DNA from: Flavobacterium sp. | Lineage (GTDB): Bacteria; Bacteroidota; Bacteroidia; Flavobacteriales; Flavobacteriaceae | Assembly (NCBI RefSeq): GCF_021151785.1 | Contig: NZ_JAGKWP010000011.1 | Location: 1-34,798 of the forward strand | DNA: 34,798 bases | Direction of reading: 5' to 3' | Shown: in pieces, positions 1 through 6,977 of the stretch | Position numbering within the stretch: position 1 is the first letter of the stretch | How the letters are laid out: each line of letters starts with the position of its first letter | The notes under the pieces: model-generated | The model's input: only the letters and a program-made list of their open reading frames with translations | Databases searched by the model: none | What the model was told of the DNA's origin: nothing | Made by a program: the position numbers and the translations under genes

Positions 1-84
1 GTATTCATTACTTAAAAGTAGTATATTTGAGTTTATAAAGGTTAGTTAGTAAAGAAGTTTAGCTTTTTAGACGAACTGACGTTA
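1..84 (+). repeat. 3' half of inter-ORF repeat element (copy S0, truncated by window edge)
   Basis: This stretch is nearly identical to 640-724 and to 33980-34061. It carries a TATATTTG promoter box at 22-29, the shared string TTAGTAAAGAAGTTTAGC, and ends ACGAACTGACGTTA at 71-84. The GTTA at 81-84 is the left border of the private inverted repeat that encloses the first ORF. The left part of this copy lies outside the window. Confidence 0.85.
22..29 (+). promoter_or_regulatory. Bacteroidota-type -7 box TATATTTG driving the 111-509 ORF
   Basis: It matches the TAnnTTTG consensus of the Bacteroidota housekeeping sigma factor. The same box recurs at 662-669 and 33999-34006 inside other copies of the element, each time upstream of a small ORF. 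The -33 TTTG is not clear here, so strength is uncertain. Confidence 0.5.
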
Positions 85-520
85 GCACCAATTATTGAAA
101 AAATACCCTTATGAAAATTAAATTATTATTTTTAATTCTATATTTCTTATTATCATGTAAGAAAGAAAGAGTTACTGAAAAACAAGGGCTAGAAAATGTA
201 ATTTTAAAAAAAGCTACTGAAACTATTGAAGTAAATAAAATGATTAAAAATGATTCCAAGATTAGCAATCATATGATTTTGGGTGTTTGGACTAATGGAA
301 GTACAGAAAATGCCACTTTTGAAATAAAATCAAATACAATTTATTATGTCGATGACTTTAAAGATTATAATTACAGCTTACAGAATGATACTATCGAAAT
401 AAATTATCCTGATTATGTTTATCGCGCAAAAGTTTTGTTGAAAAATGATACTTTGATAATGAACTCGAAAGAATATAATCAAGCGAAATATTGGAAGTTT
501 AAAGAATAACTGTTGCTAAA
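81..520 (+). other. candidate cassette 1, bounded by private inverted repeats
   Basis: The left arm at 81-96 begins GTTAGCACCAATTATT. The right arm at 505-520 is AATAACTGTTGCTAAA. The reverse complement of the left arm matches the right arm at 13 of 16 positions. The constant TAAC of other copies is TAAA here, so the right border has drifted by one base. The unit contains one ORF (111-509). Confidence 0.55.
111..509 (+). CDS. small hypothetical lipoprotein, cassette-like ORF
   Basis: 132 aa. The N-terminus is a lipoprotein signal: two lysines, a hydrophobic stretch and an LLSC lipobox with Cys16, followed by a charged KKER segment, so the mature protein should be lipid-anchored in the envelope. 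The rest is polar and looks beta-rich (about residues 55-130, with the alternating pattern of small lipocalin-like lipoproteins such as GVWTNGS...TFEIKSN), but I do not recognise the family and assign no function. The ORF sits between two copies of the inter-ORF repeat. Its flanks at 81-96 and 505-520 are inverted complements at 13 of 16 positions, and the right arm overlaps the stop codon. It is probably expressed from the TATATTTG box at 22-29. Confidence 0.75.
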   Translation: MKIKLLFLILYFLLSCKKERVTEKQGLENVILKKATETIEVNKMIKNDSKISNHMILGVWTNGSTENATFEIKSNTIYYVDDFKDYNYSLQNDTIEINYPDYVYRAKVLLKNDTLIMNSKEYNQAKYWKFKE

Positions 521-724
521 AGCAGTAGCTATTGTACAACCAACATTTTTTAAAAACAAACTACAAAAAGTATAAATTTCAACCTCTTTTAAAGCATTTA
601 CTTGTAAACCCAACTAAAACTATAATTTTAAATTTATCAAATATTCATTACTAAAAAATAGTATATTTGAGTTTATAAAAGTTAGTTAGTAAAGAAGTTT
701 AGCTTTTTAGACGAACTGACGTTA
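517..724 (+). repeat. inter-ORF repeat element, copy S1 (complete ends, terminator arm deleted)
   Basis: The left part (AGCAGTAGCTATTGTACAAC at 521-540, then ACATTTTTTAAAAACAAACTAC) aligns with 1147-1200, 2123-2175 and 33836-33890. The right part ends CTGACGTTA at 716-724. The hairpin seen in other copies is incomplete: AACCTCTTTTAAAGC is present near 581-595 but the descending arm is missing. A TATATTTG box lies at 662-669. The copy is about 208 bp long and fills the gap between the ORFs at 111 and 758. Confidence 0.85.
662..669 (+). promoter_or_regulatory. TATATTTG -7 promoter box for the 758-1120 ORF
   Basis: It is a perfect TAnnTTTG match about 90 bp upstream of the start codon. It is conserved in position among copies of the repeat element, which suggests that the element supplies the promoter for whichever ORF follows. 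Confidence 0.5.
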
Positions 725-1146
725 TATGCAACTTTAAAAATACAGATCGTATTATAAATGAGAAAGTTAACAATTGGATTTCTGACACTTTTAGTACTAA
801 TTATTGGAAGTTATATTGTATGGTGGAATTTGCCTTTAACAATTAACAGAAGTTCTGACATAAAACTTGGTGAAAAAATAATTGAAAACATCGAAAAATA
901 TCAACGAGAAAATGACTTACCTAACGATAACGATTGGAAAATTTTAAAACGATTTGGTTTTCGTGACAAAATTGACTTTTTGCAACCAGAGTATAGAAAA
1001 CTTGATGAAAAGAACTTTGAGTTAGTTTATGTAGAAGGTTTTGACGGACCATATTTAATGTGGAATTCAAGGGAAAGAAAATGGAAAGAAGATTATCCGA
1101 CATTTGAAAAACCAAACTAAAAATGAATAAAAAAGCTGCATATAAC
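721..1146 (+). other. candidate cassette 2, bounded by private inverted repeats
   Basis: The left arm GTTATATGCAACTTT (721-735) and right arm AAAGCTGCATATAAC (1132-1146) are inverted complements at 14 of 15 positions, ten of them contiguous. They enclose the 758-1120 ORF. The arms differ in sequence from those of the other ORFs apart from the terminal GTTA/TAAC. Confidence 0.7.
758..1120 (+). CDS. small membrane-anchored hypothetical protein, cassette-like ORF
   Basis: 120 aa. A basic start (MRK) is followed by one hydrophobic segment at about residues 5-25, then a soluble domain. The shape suggests an inner-membrane anchor or uncleaved signal with the body in the periplasm. Aromatic and charged motifs occur (ENDLPNDNDWKILKRFGF, GFDGPYLMWNSRERKW). 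No enzymatic motif is visible and I do not recognise the family. The ORF fills almost the whole space between its two inverted-repeat arms, with repeat copies S1 on the left and S2 on the right. The antisense frame at 921-1172 is a shadow. Confidence 0.75.
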   Translation: MRKLTIGFLTLLVLIIGSYIVWWNLPLTINRSSDIKLGEKIIENIEKYQRENDLPNDNDWKILKRFGFRDKIDFLQPEYRKLDEKNFELVYVEGFDGPYLMWNSRERKWKEDYPTFEKPN

Positions 1147-1395
1147 AGCTGTAACTGTTGTACAACCACCATTTTTTAAAAACAAACGCAAAAAGTATAC
1201 ATTTCAACTGCTTTAGAAGCTATTTTCTATAAAAATCATCCATTAGAACCAGGGCCAATAAATTAACCGAAACAAATAATTGTAAGGTAAAATTCTTCTT
1301 TCCTTGCATCAATAAATATACTATTGCTGTGCAACTTTTTATATATTTGAGTTGTCCAACCTGCACAAGGTATTGGCAAAAAAAGGCTGACGGTT
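1142..1395 (+). repeat. inter-ORF repeat element, copy S2 (diverged)
   Basis: The first 90 bp (TATAACAGCTGTAACTGTTG and onwards) are a clear copy of the 5' half. The middle has diverged. A weak 3' half can be traced: a TATATTTG box at about 1342-1349 and GGCTGACGGTTTT near 1385-1397, where other copies read AACTGACGTTA. The hairpin region (AACTGCTTTAGAAGC) has lost its pairing arm. Length would be about 250 bp if the 3' half is accepted. Confidence 0.5.
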
Positions 1396-1487
1396 TTCAA
1401 ATACCTCTTCTTCACCAATACCCAAACCATTGTGCGCAAGTTATCCCCTATCCTATAAAAGCAGCTATCTTCTAGGAAATATAGTAC

Positions 1488-2002
1488 CCGCGGAAAGAAA
1501 TATAGCAGCCGCAGAAAGAAATGTTGCAACCACATAAAGAAATATTGCAACCGCGGAAAGAAATATTGTAACCGCGAAAAGAAATGTTGCAACCGCAGAA
1601 AGAATTATTGCAACCGCGAAAAGAAATATAGCAACCGCAGAAAGAATTATTGCAACCGCGAAAAGAAATGTTGCAACCGCAGAAAGAATTATTGTACCCG
1701 CGGAAAGAAATATTGTAACCGCAGAAAGAAATATAGCAACCGCAGAAAGAAATGTTGCAACCGCGGAAAGAAATGTTGTAACCGCAGAAAGAAATATATC
1801 AACCGCGGAAAGAATTATTGCAACCGCAGAAAGAATTATTGCAACCGCGGAAAGAAATGTTGCAACCGCAGAAAGAAATGTTGTAACCGCGGAAAGAAAT
1901 GTTGCAACCGCGAAAAGAAATGTTGTAACCGCAGAAAGAAATATTGCAACCGCGGAAAGAAATATTACAACCGCAGAAAGAAATATTGTAACCGCAGAAA
2001 TA
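1488..2002 (+). repeat. 21-bp minisatellite, 25 units in exact register
   Basis: The unit is close to CCGCRGAAAGAAATRTTGCAA. The first CCG is at 1488 and the last at 1992, a distance of 504 bases or exactly 24 periods, and the register holds at the units I checked (1509, 1530, 1551, 1572). Units differ only by substitutions: GCA/GCG, GAAAGA/GAAAAGA-type changes, AAT/ATT and GCA/GTA. Because 21 is divisible by three and the unit lacks stops in several frames, long open frames result on both strands. The plus frame would read TAERN(I/V)A heptads and the minus frame FLSAV-type heptads. The plus heptad frame has stops at 1534-1536 and 2006-2008 and no ATG. The longest minus frame begins only at a TTG (2061). 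I therefore call it a repeat and not a gene. Confidence 0.9.
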
Positions 2003-2116
2003 GAATAAGCTCCTGCCAAAATAGATAAGACAACCGCACCAGTAAAGCAGGCACTTCCCAAAAATTAAAAAGCAAGATTAAACATGAAAATTGGAATGTG
2101 AAAAGTTATGGCTTCA

Positions 2117-2215
2117 TACAACAGGCGTAGCTTGTACAACCACCATTTTTTAAAAACAAGCTACAAAAAGTATACATTTCAACCTCTTTTAAAGCAATTT
2201 AAGAGAGGTTTGTTT
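2117..2215 (+). repeat. inter-ORF repeat element, copy after the minisatellite (5' half with terminator)
   Basis: CAACAGGCGTAGCTTGTACA and the following A-rich stretch match the 5' half of the element. At 2181-2206 AACCTCTTTTAAA, loop GCAA, and TTTAAGAGAGGTT form a hairpin with one mismatch, followed by TTTGTTTTTT, giving a convincing intrinsic terminator. No 3' half (TATATTTG ... CTGACGTTA) could be identified before the lipoprotein gene at 2385. Confidence 0.75.
2181..2213 (+). terminator. intrinsic terminator inside repeat element
   Basis: A 13-bp stem with a GCAA loop is followed by a T-rich tail. The same hairpin recurs at 2887-2920 and 33896-33927, so it is a conserved part of the element. 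The 77-aa frame that reads through this hairpin (from 2108) is not credible as a gene. Confidence 0.7.
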
Positions 2216-2384
2216 TTTGTTCTTCAACATAAACATGGGAGTTTTTTAGAAGTATTTTGCTTCTTCGCTAAAGATCCTATGGATTTTTCATGGTCTGATA
2301 TTATGACATTTTACCTCAACGTATTAAATTTAAATTATTAATTTTACAAACTGTGAAACCAAAAATCATTCAAAAATTTCAATT

Positions 2385-2816
2385 ATGACTAAATTAAAAA
2401 ACCTTTTTCTAATTCTACCTCTAATCATCTTTAGTTTGTATTCTTGTAGTAAAAGCGATCCAACTCCAGAAACTGTACCTGTAGCTTTAGAAGGTAAATG
2501 GCAATATATAAAAACTGGCACTATTACAAATAACCAAGAAGTACTTACAGATTACCAACACGCTTCAGGTTGTACCAAAGATTACATAGAAATACAAGCA
2601 GGTGGAGTTATTAAAAGTCACGAATTCGATAATCCAAATTGTCAAGAAACAATAAATACTGGAACTTGGACTAGAAATAACAATTCAATAACAGTAACAT
2701 ATCCAAGTCAACCTACTCTTAATGGTGAAATTCTAGAACTTACAAATACAACACTAAAAACAAAATTTATGAACCCTGGAATAACTGATGTAGAAGTACT
2801 GACTAGAATTCCATAA
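2385..2816 (+). CDS. lipocalin-like lipoprotein
   Basis: 143 aa. The signal peptide ends in a lipobox (SLYSC, Cys21) followed by SKSDPTPE, a flexible linker usual for Bacteroidota surface or outer-membrane lipoproteins. From about residue 36, LEGKWQYIKTGTI begins a beta-rich domain with repeated threonine and glycine turns, ending TTLKTKFMNPG. This resembles the small lipocalin-like domains common in Flavobacteria, where ligand and role are generally unknown. Two cysteines (CTKD, NPNCQE) could form a disulfide. The gene is preceded by a repeat copy with terminator and followed by diverged copy S3, so it occupies a cassette-like position, although I could not find private inverted arms around it. 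Confidence 0.8.
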   Translation: MTKLKNLFLILPLIIFSLYSCSKSDPTPETVPVALEGKWQYIKTGTITNNQEVLTDYQHASGCTKDYIEIQAGGVIKSHEFDNPNCQETINTGTWTRNNNSITVTYPSQPTLNGEILELTNTTLKTKFMNPGITDVEVLTRIP

Positions 2817-2886
2817 CATTTTAAAAAAACGTCGGCTAACAATCGTCGGTGTTCCATAACTTCTTTTTTAAGAAAACATTAAAAGT

Positions 2887-2920
2887 AACCTCTTTAGAAG
2901 CAATTTTAAAGAGGTTCTTT
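2887..2920 (+). terminator. intrinsic terminator after the 2385-2816 lipoprotein gene
   Basis: AACCTCTTTAGAA, loop GC, AATTTTAAAGAGGTT then CTTTATTTT forms an imperfect hairpin with a T-rich tail. It corresponds in place to the hairpin of the other element copies. Confidence 0.6.
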
Positions 2921-2966
2921 ATTTTAGTTACAGTTCAACACCTGCATTTTTTTACATGTATTATTG

Positions 2967-2974
2967 TATATTTG
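2967..2974 (+). promoter_or_regulatory. TATATTTG -7 promoter box for the 3056 gene
   Basis: It is a perfect TAnnTTTG match 82 bp upstream of the start codon, at the same relative place within the element as in copies S1 and S5. No clear -33 TTTG is seen. Confidence 0.45.
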
Positions 2975-3055
2975 TTAAAGAAGCTTTGATTTTTTCATAA
3001 TTTGAAATAGTAACCACCCAATAAAAAACTTAGTAAAGAACCCCAACTGGCTGAA

Positions 3056-3439
3056 ATGAAAAACAAAATTTTAAATTTACTTTTAATTATCACTTCGTTA
3101 TTAGGCTATTTAGAATGGAGTGGAAATAATCATTCATTTCTTTTTCAAGCAGAAACCGAAATACTTTCAAAACTATTTAACTCCCCGAATTCAATTTTGC
3201 ATCCATTTACAATAGTACCCTTGTTAGGACAACTAATATTAGTTATTACGCTATTTCAAAAAACGCCAAACAAAATATTAACTTATATTGGCATAGGTAG
3301 TTTAGGCATTTTGCTACTATTTATGTTCATCATAGGGTTATTGCATTTAAATTATAAAATTATCCTTTCAACAATTCCATTTATCCTCCTGTCAATTATT
3401 ACAATAAGACATTTTCAAAAAAGAAAATTGAACAACTAA
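3056..3439 (+). CDS. four-helix integral membrane protein, unknown function
   Basis: 127 aa with four predicted transmembrane segments, at about residues 5-22, 50-67, 76-95 and 100-118. The tail is short and basic (RHFQKRKLNN) and probably cytoplasmic. The segment FLFQAETEILSKLF between helices 1 and 2 is the main loop. Size and topology recall small DoxX-like or DUF-type membrane proteins of Bacteroidota, but no diagnostic motif is seen. It follows element copy S3 and precedes the propeller gene by 72 bp on the same strand. Confidence 0.7.
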   Translation: MKNKILNLLLIITSLLGYLEWSGNNHSFLFQAETEILSKLFNSPNSILHPFTIVPLLGQLILVITLFQKTPNKILTYIGIGSLGILLLFMFIIGLLHLNYKIILSTIPFILLSIITIRHFQKRKLNN

Positions 3440-3511
3440 TCGAGTCCAAGTCTTTAAGAATAGATAAAATAAAACGAAAATAAACTTCAATAACTACATT
3501 AATACTTAAGT

Positions 3512-4606
3512 ATGAAAATAACAAAATTAATTAGCACTCAATCGATAATCAGTTGTATAGGGCTACTCTACTTAAGTGCTTTTGAAGGACAATCCCAAAA
3601 CCTAAATACAAATAAAGTAATTCAAAAAGCGGATTTATTAATAGAAAATAAACCCGAAAATACAATAGACAAAAATATTCGAAGCATTTTTCAGGACCGT
3701 AATGGTAATTATTGGATTGGAACAAATGGAGCAGGTGTTTATCGATACGACGGAAAAATAATCACACCATTTACTACAAAAGATGGACTTGCTGACAATC
3801 AAGTAATATCTATTCAAGAAGATGGAGATGGTAATCTATGGTTTGAGAGTAGCTCCTTTGCAATTAGTAAATTTGATGGCAAAAAATGTAGTATTCTATC
3901 TGATACAATACATGTAACAAATGGTACAAATATCGAATGGCAATCAAAAAAAAGTGATTTATGGTTTTATGGTGGTAGTGGCGTGTTCAACTATTGTGCG
4001 AACTCAATTGACTATTTACCCTTTATTCCAAGAAGTTCAATAAAACAAATCTTCCAACCGTTTTCACTTAGTCGCTACAGTGTTTACTGTATTCTTAAAG
4101 ATAGCAATGGGAATGTTTGGTTTGGAACACAAGCAGAAGGAATATGCAAATTCGATGGTAACTCATTAACGTGGTTTAAAGAAAAAGGACTAGCTGGGCC
4201 TGCTGTGCTTGGTATATTTGAAGATAGTAAACATAACCTATGGTTTGGCAATAATGGTGGTGGGCTATTTCAATATGATGGAAAAAATTTAAGAAATTTA
4301 ACAGAGGAAAAGGGACTAAGCAATCCTGATTTTAGAACAACTGGAACATCTAATTCAACTTCCCTAGCTCGTGTTTATTGTATTAATGAAGATCGTAGTG
4401 GAAACATTTGGATTGGGACTGTAGACGCAGGAGTATGGAAATATGATGGAATCAACTTAACTCACTACGGCATGAAAGATGGACTTACTAGTGATGCTGT
4501 TAATACAATATACAAAGATAAAAGTGGAGAACTTTGGTTTGGAACTGATAGCAACGGAATTTATAAATTTAATGGTACTACGTTTACTGAATGTAATTGG
4601 CAGTAA
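3512..4606 (+). CDS. secreted Reg_prop-type beta-propeller protein without kinase
   Basis: 364 aa. An N-terminal hydrophobic stretch ending near residue 28 (GQSQ) suggests Sec export. From about residue 55 there are repeated blades of the two-component-regulator propeller type: IFQDRNGNYWIGTNGAGVYR, ILKDSNGNVWFGT, IFEDSKHNLWFG, INEDRSGNIWIGT and IYKDKSGELWFGT, each followed by a Y/F-DG turn. In Bacteroidota hybrid two-component sensors such blades form the periplasmic carbohydrate-sensing domain. Here there is no transmembrane anchor, histidine kinase or DNA-binding part after the propeller, so this is a stand-alone propeller. Five or six blades are evident; the region at about residues 125-190 is diverged. 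Ligand unknown. Confidence 0.85.
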   Translation: MKITKLISTQSIISCIGLLYLSAFEGQSQNLNTNKVIQKADLLIENKPENTIDKNIRSIFQDRNGNYWIGTNGAGVYRYDGKIITPFTTKDGLADNQVISIQEDGDGNLWFESSSFAISKFDGKKCSILSDTIHVTNGTNIEWQSKKSDLWFYGGSGVFNYCANSIDYLPFIPRSSIKQIFQPFSLSRYSVYCILKDSNGNVWFGTQAEGICKFDGNSLTWFKEKGLAGPAVLGIFEDSKHNLWFGNNGGGLFQYDGKNLRNLTEEKGLSNPDFRTTGTSNSTSLARVYCINEDRSGNIWIGTVDAGVWKYDGINLTHYGMKDGLTSDAVNTIYKDKSGELWFGTDSNGIYKFNGTTFTECNWQ

Positions 4607-4744
4607 AATAAAAACACTTGCCAAGGTTGAATAAAGAAACAGCTCTACCTCAACTTTTTTCGTAATTATAATGTATTTTTTAGAAACCTAAATTTAATAG
4701 TCTATTTTAGCACGTTTTGCAAAACATTAAATTAAAGAAAGTAA

Positions 4745-5440
4745 ATGTTACAATTAATAGGATTACTAGCTATATCATGGTTACTTGTTTGGCTATTTAG
4801 CAAGAAAAATTTATCCGTTTTAGGTGGTCAACCAACGAAAGAAAGACTATTTTATTTTATTATTCTTTTTATAGTTTCTTCATTAATTTCTGCTACTACA
4901 TTTCTGCTAAAAATGTACTTCGCAAAAGAAGAATATACCTTAAATCAGTCACTAACAACAGAAATTTTTTTTACTGAAATTGGGAAACAAATTAGAACCG
5001 TTTTAACGGAAGAATTAGTTTGTAGAGGAGTGCTGCTTTACTTACTCATTAAAAAAATAGGACAAACCAAAGCCCTATTTTTTTCTTCTTTATTTTTTGC
5101 AGCTTTGCATTGGTTAAATAGTGAAATCTGGGGAAATGGAATGCAAATGATATTGGTTTTCATCTTTACATTTACTATGGGATTTCTGCTAGCTTATTCA
5201 TATGCACGCACGTATTCAATACTCATGCCTTTTGCAATACATTTGGGTTGGAACTTAACGCAAAACTTCATATTTCCTGACAAAGCAACAACTATTTCTA
5301 TTTTCATATTAGCATCCCCTCCACCAACAGTAACAATTTCCTATCTAGCTTTTTTTACTATGCTCCTATTGCCAAAAATAGCAGTACTCCTTATCAACTA
5401 TAAAATAATAAAAAAACAACAACAAGTAAGAATACCTTAG
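4745..5440 (+). CDS. CPBP-family intramembrane metalloprotease (CAAX protease-like)
   Basis: 231 aa with about six hydrophobic segments. The signature motifs of the CPBP/Rce1 glutamic or metal-dependent intramembrane protease family are all present: EExxxR as EELVCR (Glu89, Glu90, Arg94), FxxxH as FAALH (His122) and HxxxN as HLGWN (His166, Asn170). Bacterial members are implicated in processing membrane peptides or envelope proteins, but the substrate here cannot be told from sequence. The gene ends 24 bp before the PAP2 phosphatase gene, so the two are likely cotranscribed and may share an envelope or lipid-related role (inference). Confidence 0.88.
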   Translation: MLQLIGLLAISWLLVWLFSKKNLSVLGGQPTKERLFYFIILFIVSSLISATTFLLKMYFAKEEYTLNQSLTTEIFFTEIGKQIRTVLTEELVCRGVLLYLLIKKIGQTKALFFSSLFFAALHWLNSEIWGNGMQMILVFIFTFTMGFLLAYSYARTYSILMPFAIHLGWNLTQNFIFPDKATTISIFILASPPPTVTISYLAFFTMLLLPKIAVLLINYKIIKKQQQVRIP

Positions 5441-5464
5441 TAAAAAAAATCAGCCTTTAAATAA

Positions 5465-6283
5465 ATGCGCTTAACTTTTAATCTAACTTCATTTTTAGTA
5501 AATTTACAAAACCAACCAAAAAGCAGACTTATGAGAGGATTAGGTTTACTTCTATCCCTTTTACTATTAGGACAAGAAATTAGCGCACAAGAAAAAAATC
5601 AAGATTCAATTCAAGTCAACAAATCAAAAAAAACTTTCAATTATAAAAGTTTGCTAGTTCCAACCGTACTTATAGGTTATGGTGTAGTTAGCCTAGAAAA
5701 TCATACACTGCAAAACTTGAACAACAGTACAAATGAAGAATTAAGAGAACACATAGACAAACGGTTTACTTTAGATGATGTCACCCAATATATGCCTTTT
5801 CTATCTGTTTATGCCCTAAATAATTTAGGTGTAAAAGGGAAACATCAATTCACAGATCGAACACTAATTCTTGGGACAGCATATCTGATTATGGGTGCAA
5901 CCGTCAACATACTAAAAAAAACAACTTATGAAATGCGTCCTGACGGTTCTTCTTCCAATTCATTTCCTTCAGGACATACAGCAACTGCATTTATGGGAGC
6001 CGAGTTTTTATACCAAGAATATAAAAACACCTCTATTTGGTATGGAATTACTGGATATGCCATAGCAACGGGTACAGGATTTTTCAGAATGTATAACGAT
6101 CGACATTGGTTAAACGATATTGCTACTGGAGCTGGAATAGGCATATTGAGTACTAAAATAGCTTATTGGCTTCATCCACACATTAAAACACTATTATTTA
6201 AAAACGAAAAAAAAATAAATGGCATGGCACTCCCCTATTTTAATGGAAAGGAATATGGTGTAAGTGTAGCCCTTCGTTTTTAA
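5465..6283 (+). CDS. PAP2-superfamily membrane phosphatase
   Basis: 272 aa from the first ATG. An alternative ATG at 5531 (MRGLGLLLSLLLLGQEISAQ) gives a textbook signal peptide and may be the real start. The phosphatidic acid phosphatase type 2 motifs are intact: KxxxxxRP near 152-159, PSGH at 168-171, and RxxxxxHxxxD with Arg208, His214 and Asp218. Such enzymes dephosphorylate lipid phosphates or undecaprenyl pyrophosphate at the outer face of the inner membrane; the exact substrate is not determined. The last residues (GVSVALRF) resemble a beta-barrel-like C-terminus. It follows the CPBP protease gene closely. Confidence 0.88.
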   Translation: MRLTFNLTSFLVNLQNQPKSRLMRGLGLLLSLLLLGQEISAQEKNQDSIQVNKSKKTFNYKSLLVPTVLIGYGVVSLENHTLQNLNNSTNEELREHIDKRFTLDDVTQYMPFLSVYALNNLGVKGKHQFTDRTLILGTAYLIMGATVNILKKTTYEMRPDGSSSNSFPSGHTATAFMGAEFLYQEYKNTSIWYGITGYAIATGTGFFRMYNDRHWLNDIATGAGIGILSTKIAYWLHPHIKTLLFKNEKKINGMALPYFNGKEYGVSVALRF

Positions 6284-6376
6284 CCCAACGAAAGAACAAG
6301 TGTTATATTTATGCTAAAATTGACGCACTTCACAACTCAGAAAAAATATTTATGTACTTTTAAAAAAGTATAAGCT

Positions 6377-6916
6377 ATGAAAAAAAGTGTTATAATTGGA
6401 CTGCTTTTAACTTTATGCAGTTGTCAATCTCAAGACAAGAAGAAATCGGTGCTTACATCCAAAACATTTAAAACTGAAGCAATAAAACCAACTGATTTAA
6501 TAAAAGAAGAACAAGCTATGAAATTTGAAATAACCAAGTCATCTGAAGAGTGGAAAAAACAATTATCTGCTGAAGAATATGAGGTACTAAGAGAAAAAGG
6601 AACCGAGAGACCTTATACAGGAATTTATGATAAGCATTTTGAAAAAGGATACTATGTTTGTGCCGCTTGTGAAAATCCTTTATTTACTTCAGACACCAAG
6701 TTTGATTCTCATTGTGGTTGGCCTTCTTTTGATGCTGCAATTAAAGGGGCTGTCATTTATGAAAAAGACAACAGTTATGGCATGCAACGAATAGAAGTAA
6801 TGTGTGCTAAATGTGGAGGACATCTAGGACATGTTTTTGATGATGGACCAACTGAAACTACGGGTATGCGCTATTGTACAAATTCAATTTCTATCAAATT
6901 CATACCTCAAAAATAA
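6377..6916 (+). CDS. msrB: peptide-methionine (R)-S-oxide reductase, lipoprotein form
   Basis: 179 aa. Residues 1-16 are a lipoprotein signal with the acylated Cys16 in CSC, followed by a polar linker of about 30 residues; Met48 begins the MsrB domain. It reduces methionine-R-sulfoxide in proteins, and the lipid anchor places it in the envelope to repair exported proteins. Zinc ligands are Cys95/Cys98 (CAAC) and Cys143/Cys146 (CAKC). The GWPSF substrate loop follows Cys113, and the catalytic cysteine is Cys167 in RYCTNS, a Cys and not selenocysteine form. The neighbouring gene on the other strand is convergent and shares a hairpin. Confidence 0.95.
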   Translation: MKKSVIIGLLLTLCSCQSQDKKKSVLTSKTFKTEAIKPTDLIKEEQAMKFEITKSSEEWKKQLSAEEYEVLREKGTERPYTGIYDKHFEKGYYVCAACENPLFTSDTKFDSHCGWPSFDAAIKGAVIYEKDNSYGMQRIEVMCAKCGGHLGHVFDDGPTETTGMRYCTNSISIKFIPQK

Positions 6917-6943
6917 AGAACAAATTAAACTATAAAGGATGAA

Positions 6944-6977
6944 AACACTAGTCTAAACTTTTACTAGTGTTTTTTTT
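6944..6977 (+). terminator. intrinsic terminator of msrB, overlapping the flippase stop codon
   Basis: AACACTAGT (6944-6952), a 10-base loop and ACTAGTGTT (6963-6971), followed by a run of T. It is oriented for msrB. The stop codon of the convergent flippase gene (6948-6950 on the minus strand) lies inside the left arm, so the hairpin doubles as coding end of that gene. Confidence 0.8.

Larger units (their letters stand above)
2833..3050 (+). repeat. inter-ORF repeat element, copy S3 (diverged but full length)
   Basis: It starts GGCTAACAATCGTCGGTGTT, in place of the usual TATAACAGCNGTAACTGTT. It keeps the AACCTC...GAGGTT hairpin (2887-2916), a TATATTTG box at 2967-2974 and the shared 11-mer TTAGTAAAGAA near 3030, then ACTGGCTG where other copies have ACTGACGTTA. 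Order and spacing of parts match copies S1 and S5, so I read it as an old copy. It separates the lipoprotein gene from the membrane protein gene at 3056. Confidence 0.55.

Noticed and set aside
510..724. Element copies considered as an insertion sequence or MITE
   Set aside because: No transposase, no target-site duplication seen, and the ends pair with the ORF-specific arms and not only with each other. The cassette model explains more, though a MITE origin of the inner part is not excluded.
1465..2061. 198-aa minus-strand ORF of FLSAV heptads over the minisatellite, and the 109-aa minus ORF at 1263-1592
   Set aside because: They exist because the 21-bp unit has no stop in these frames. The long one starts only at TTG, has no recognisable promoter, and its composition is a direct product of the repeat.
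2108..2341. 77-aa plus-strand ORF
   Set aside because: It reads through the conserved non-coding element and its terminator hairpin, so it is not a credible protein.
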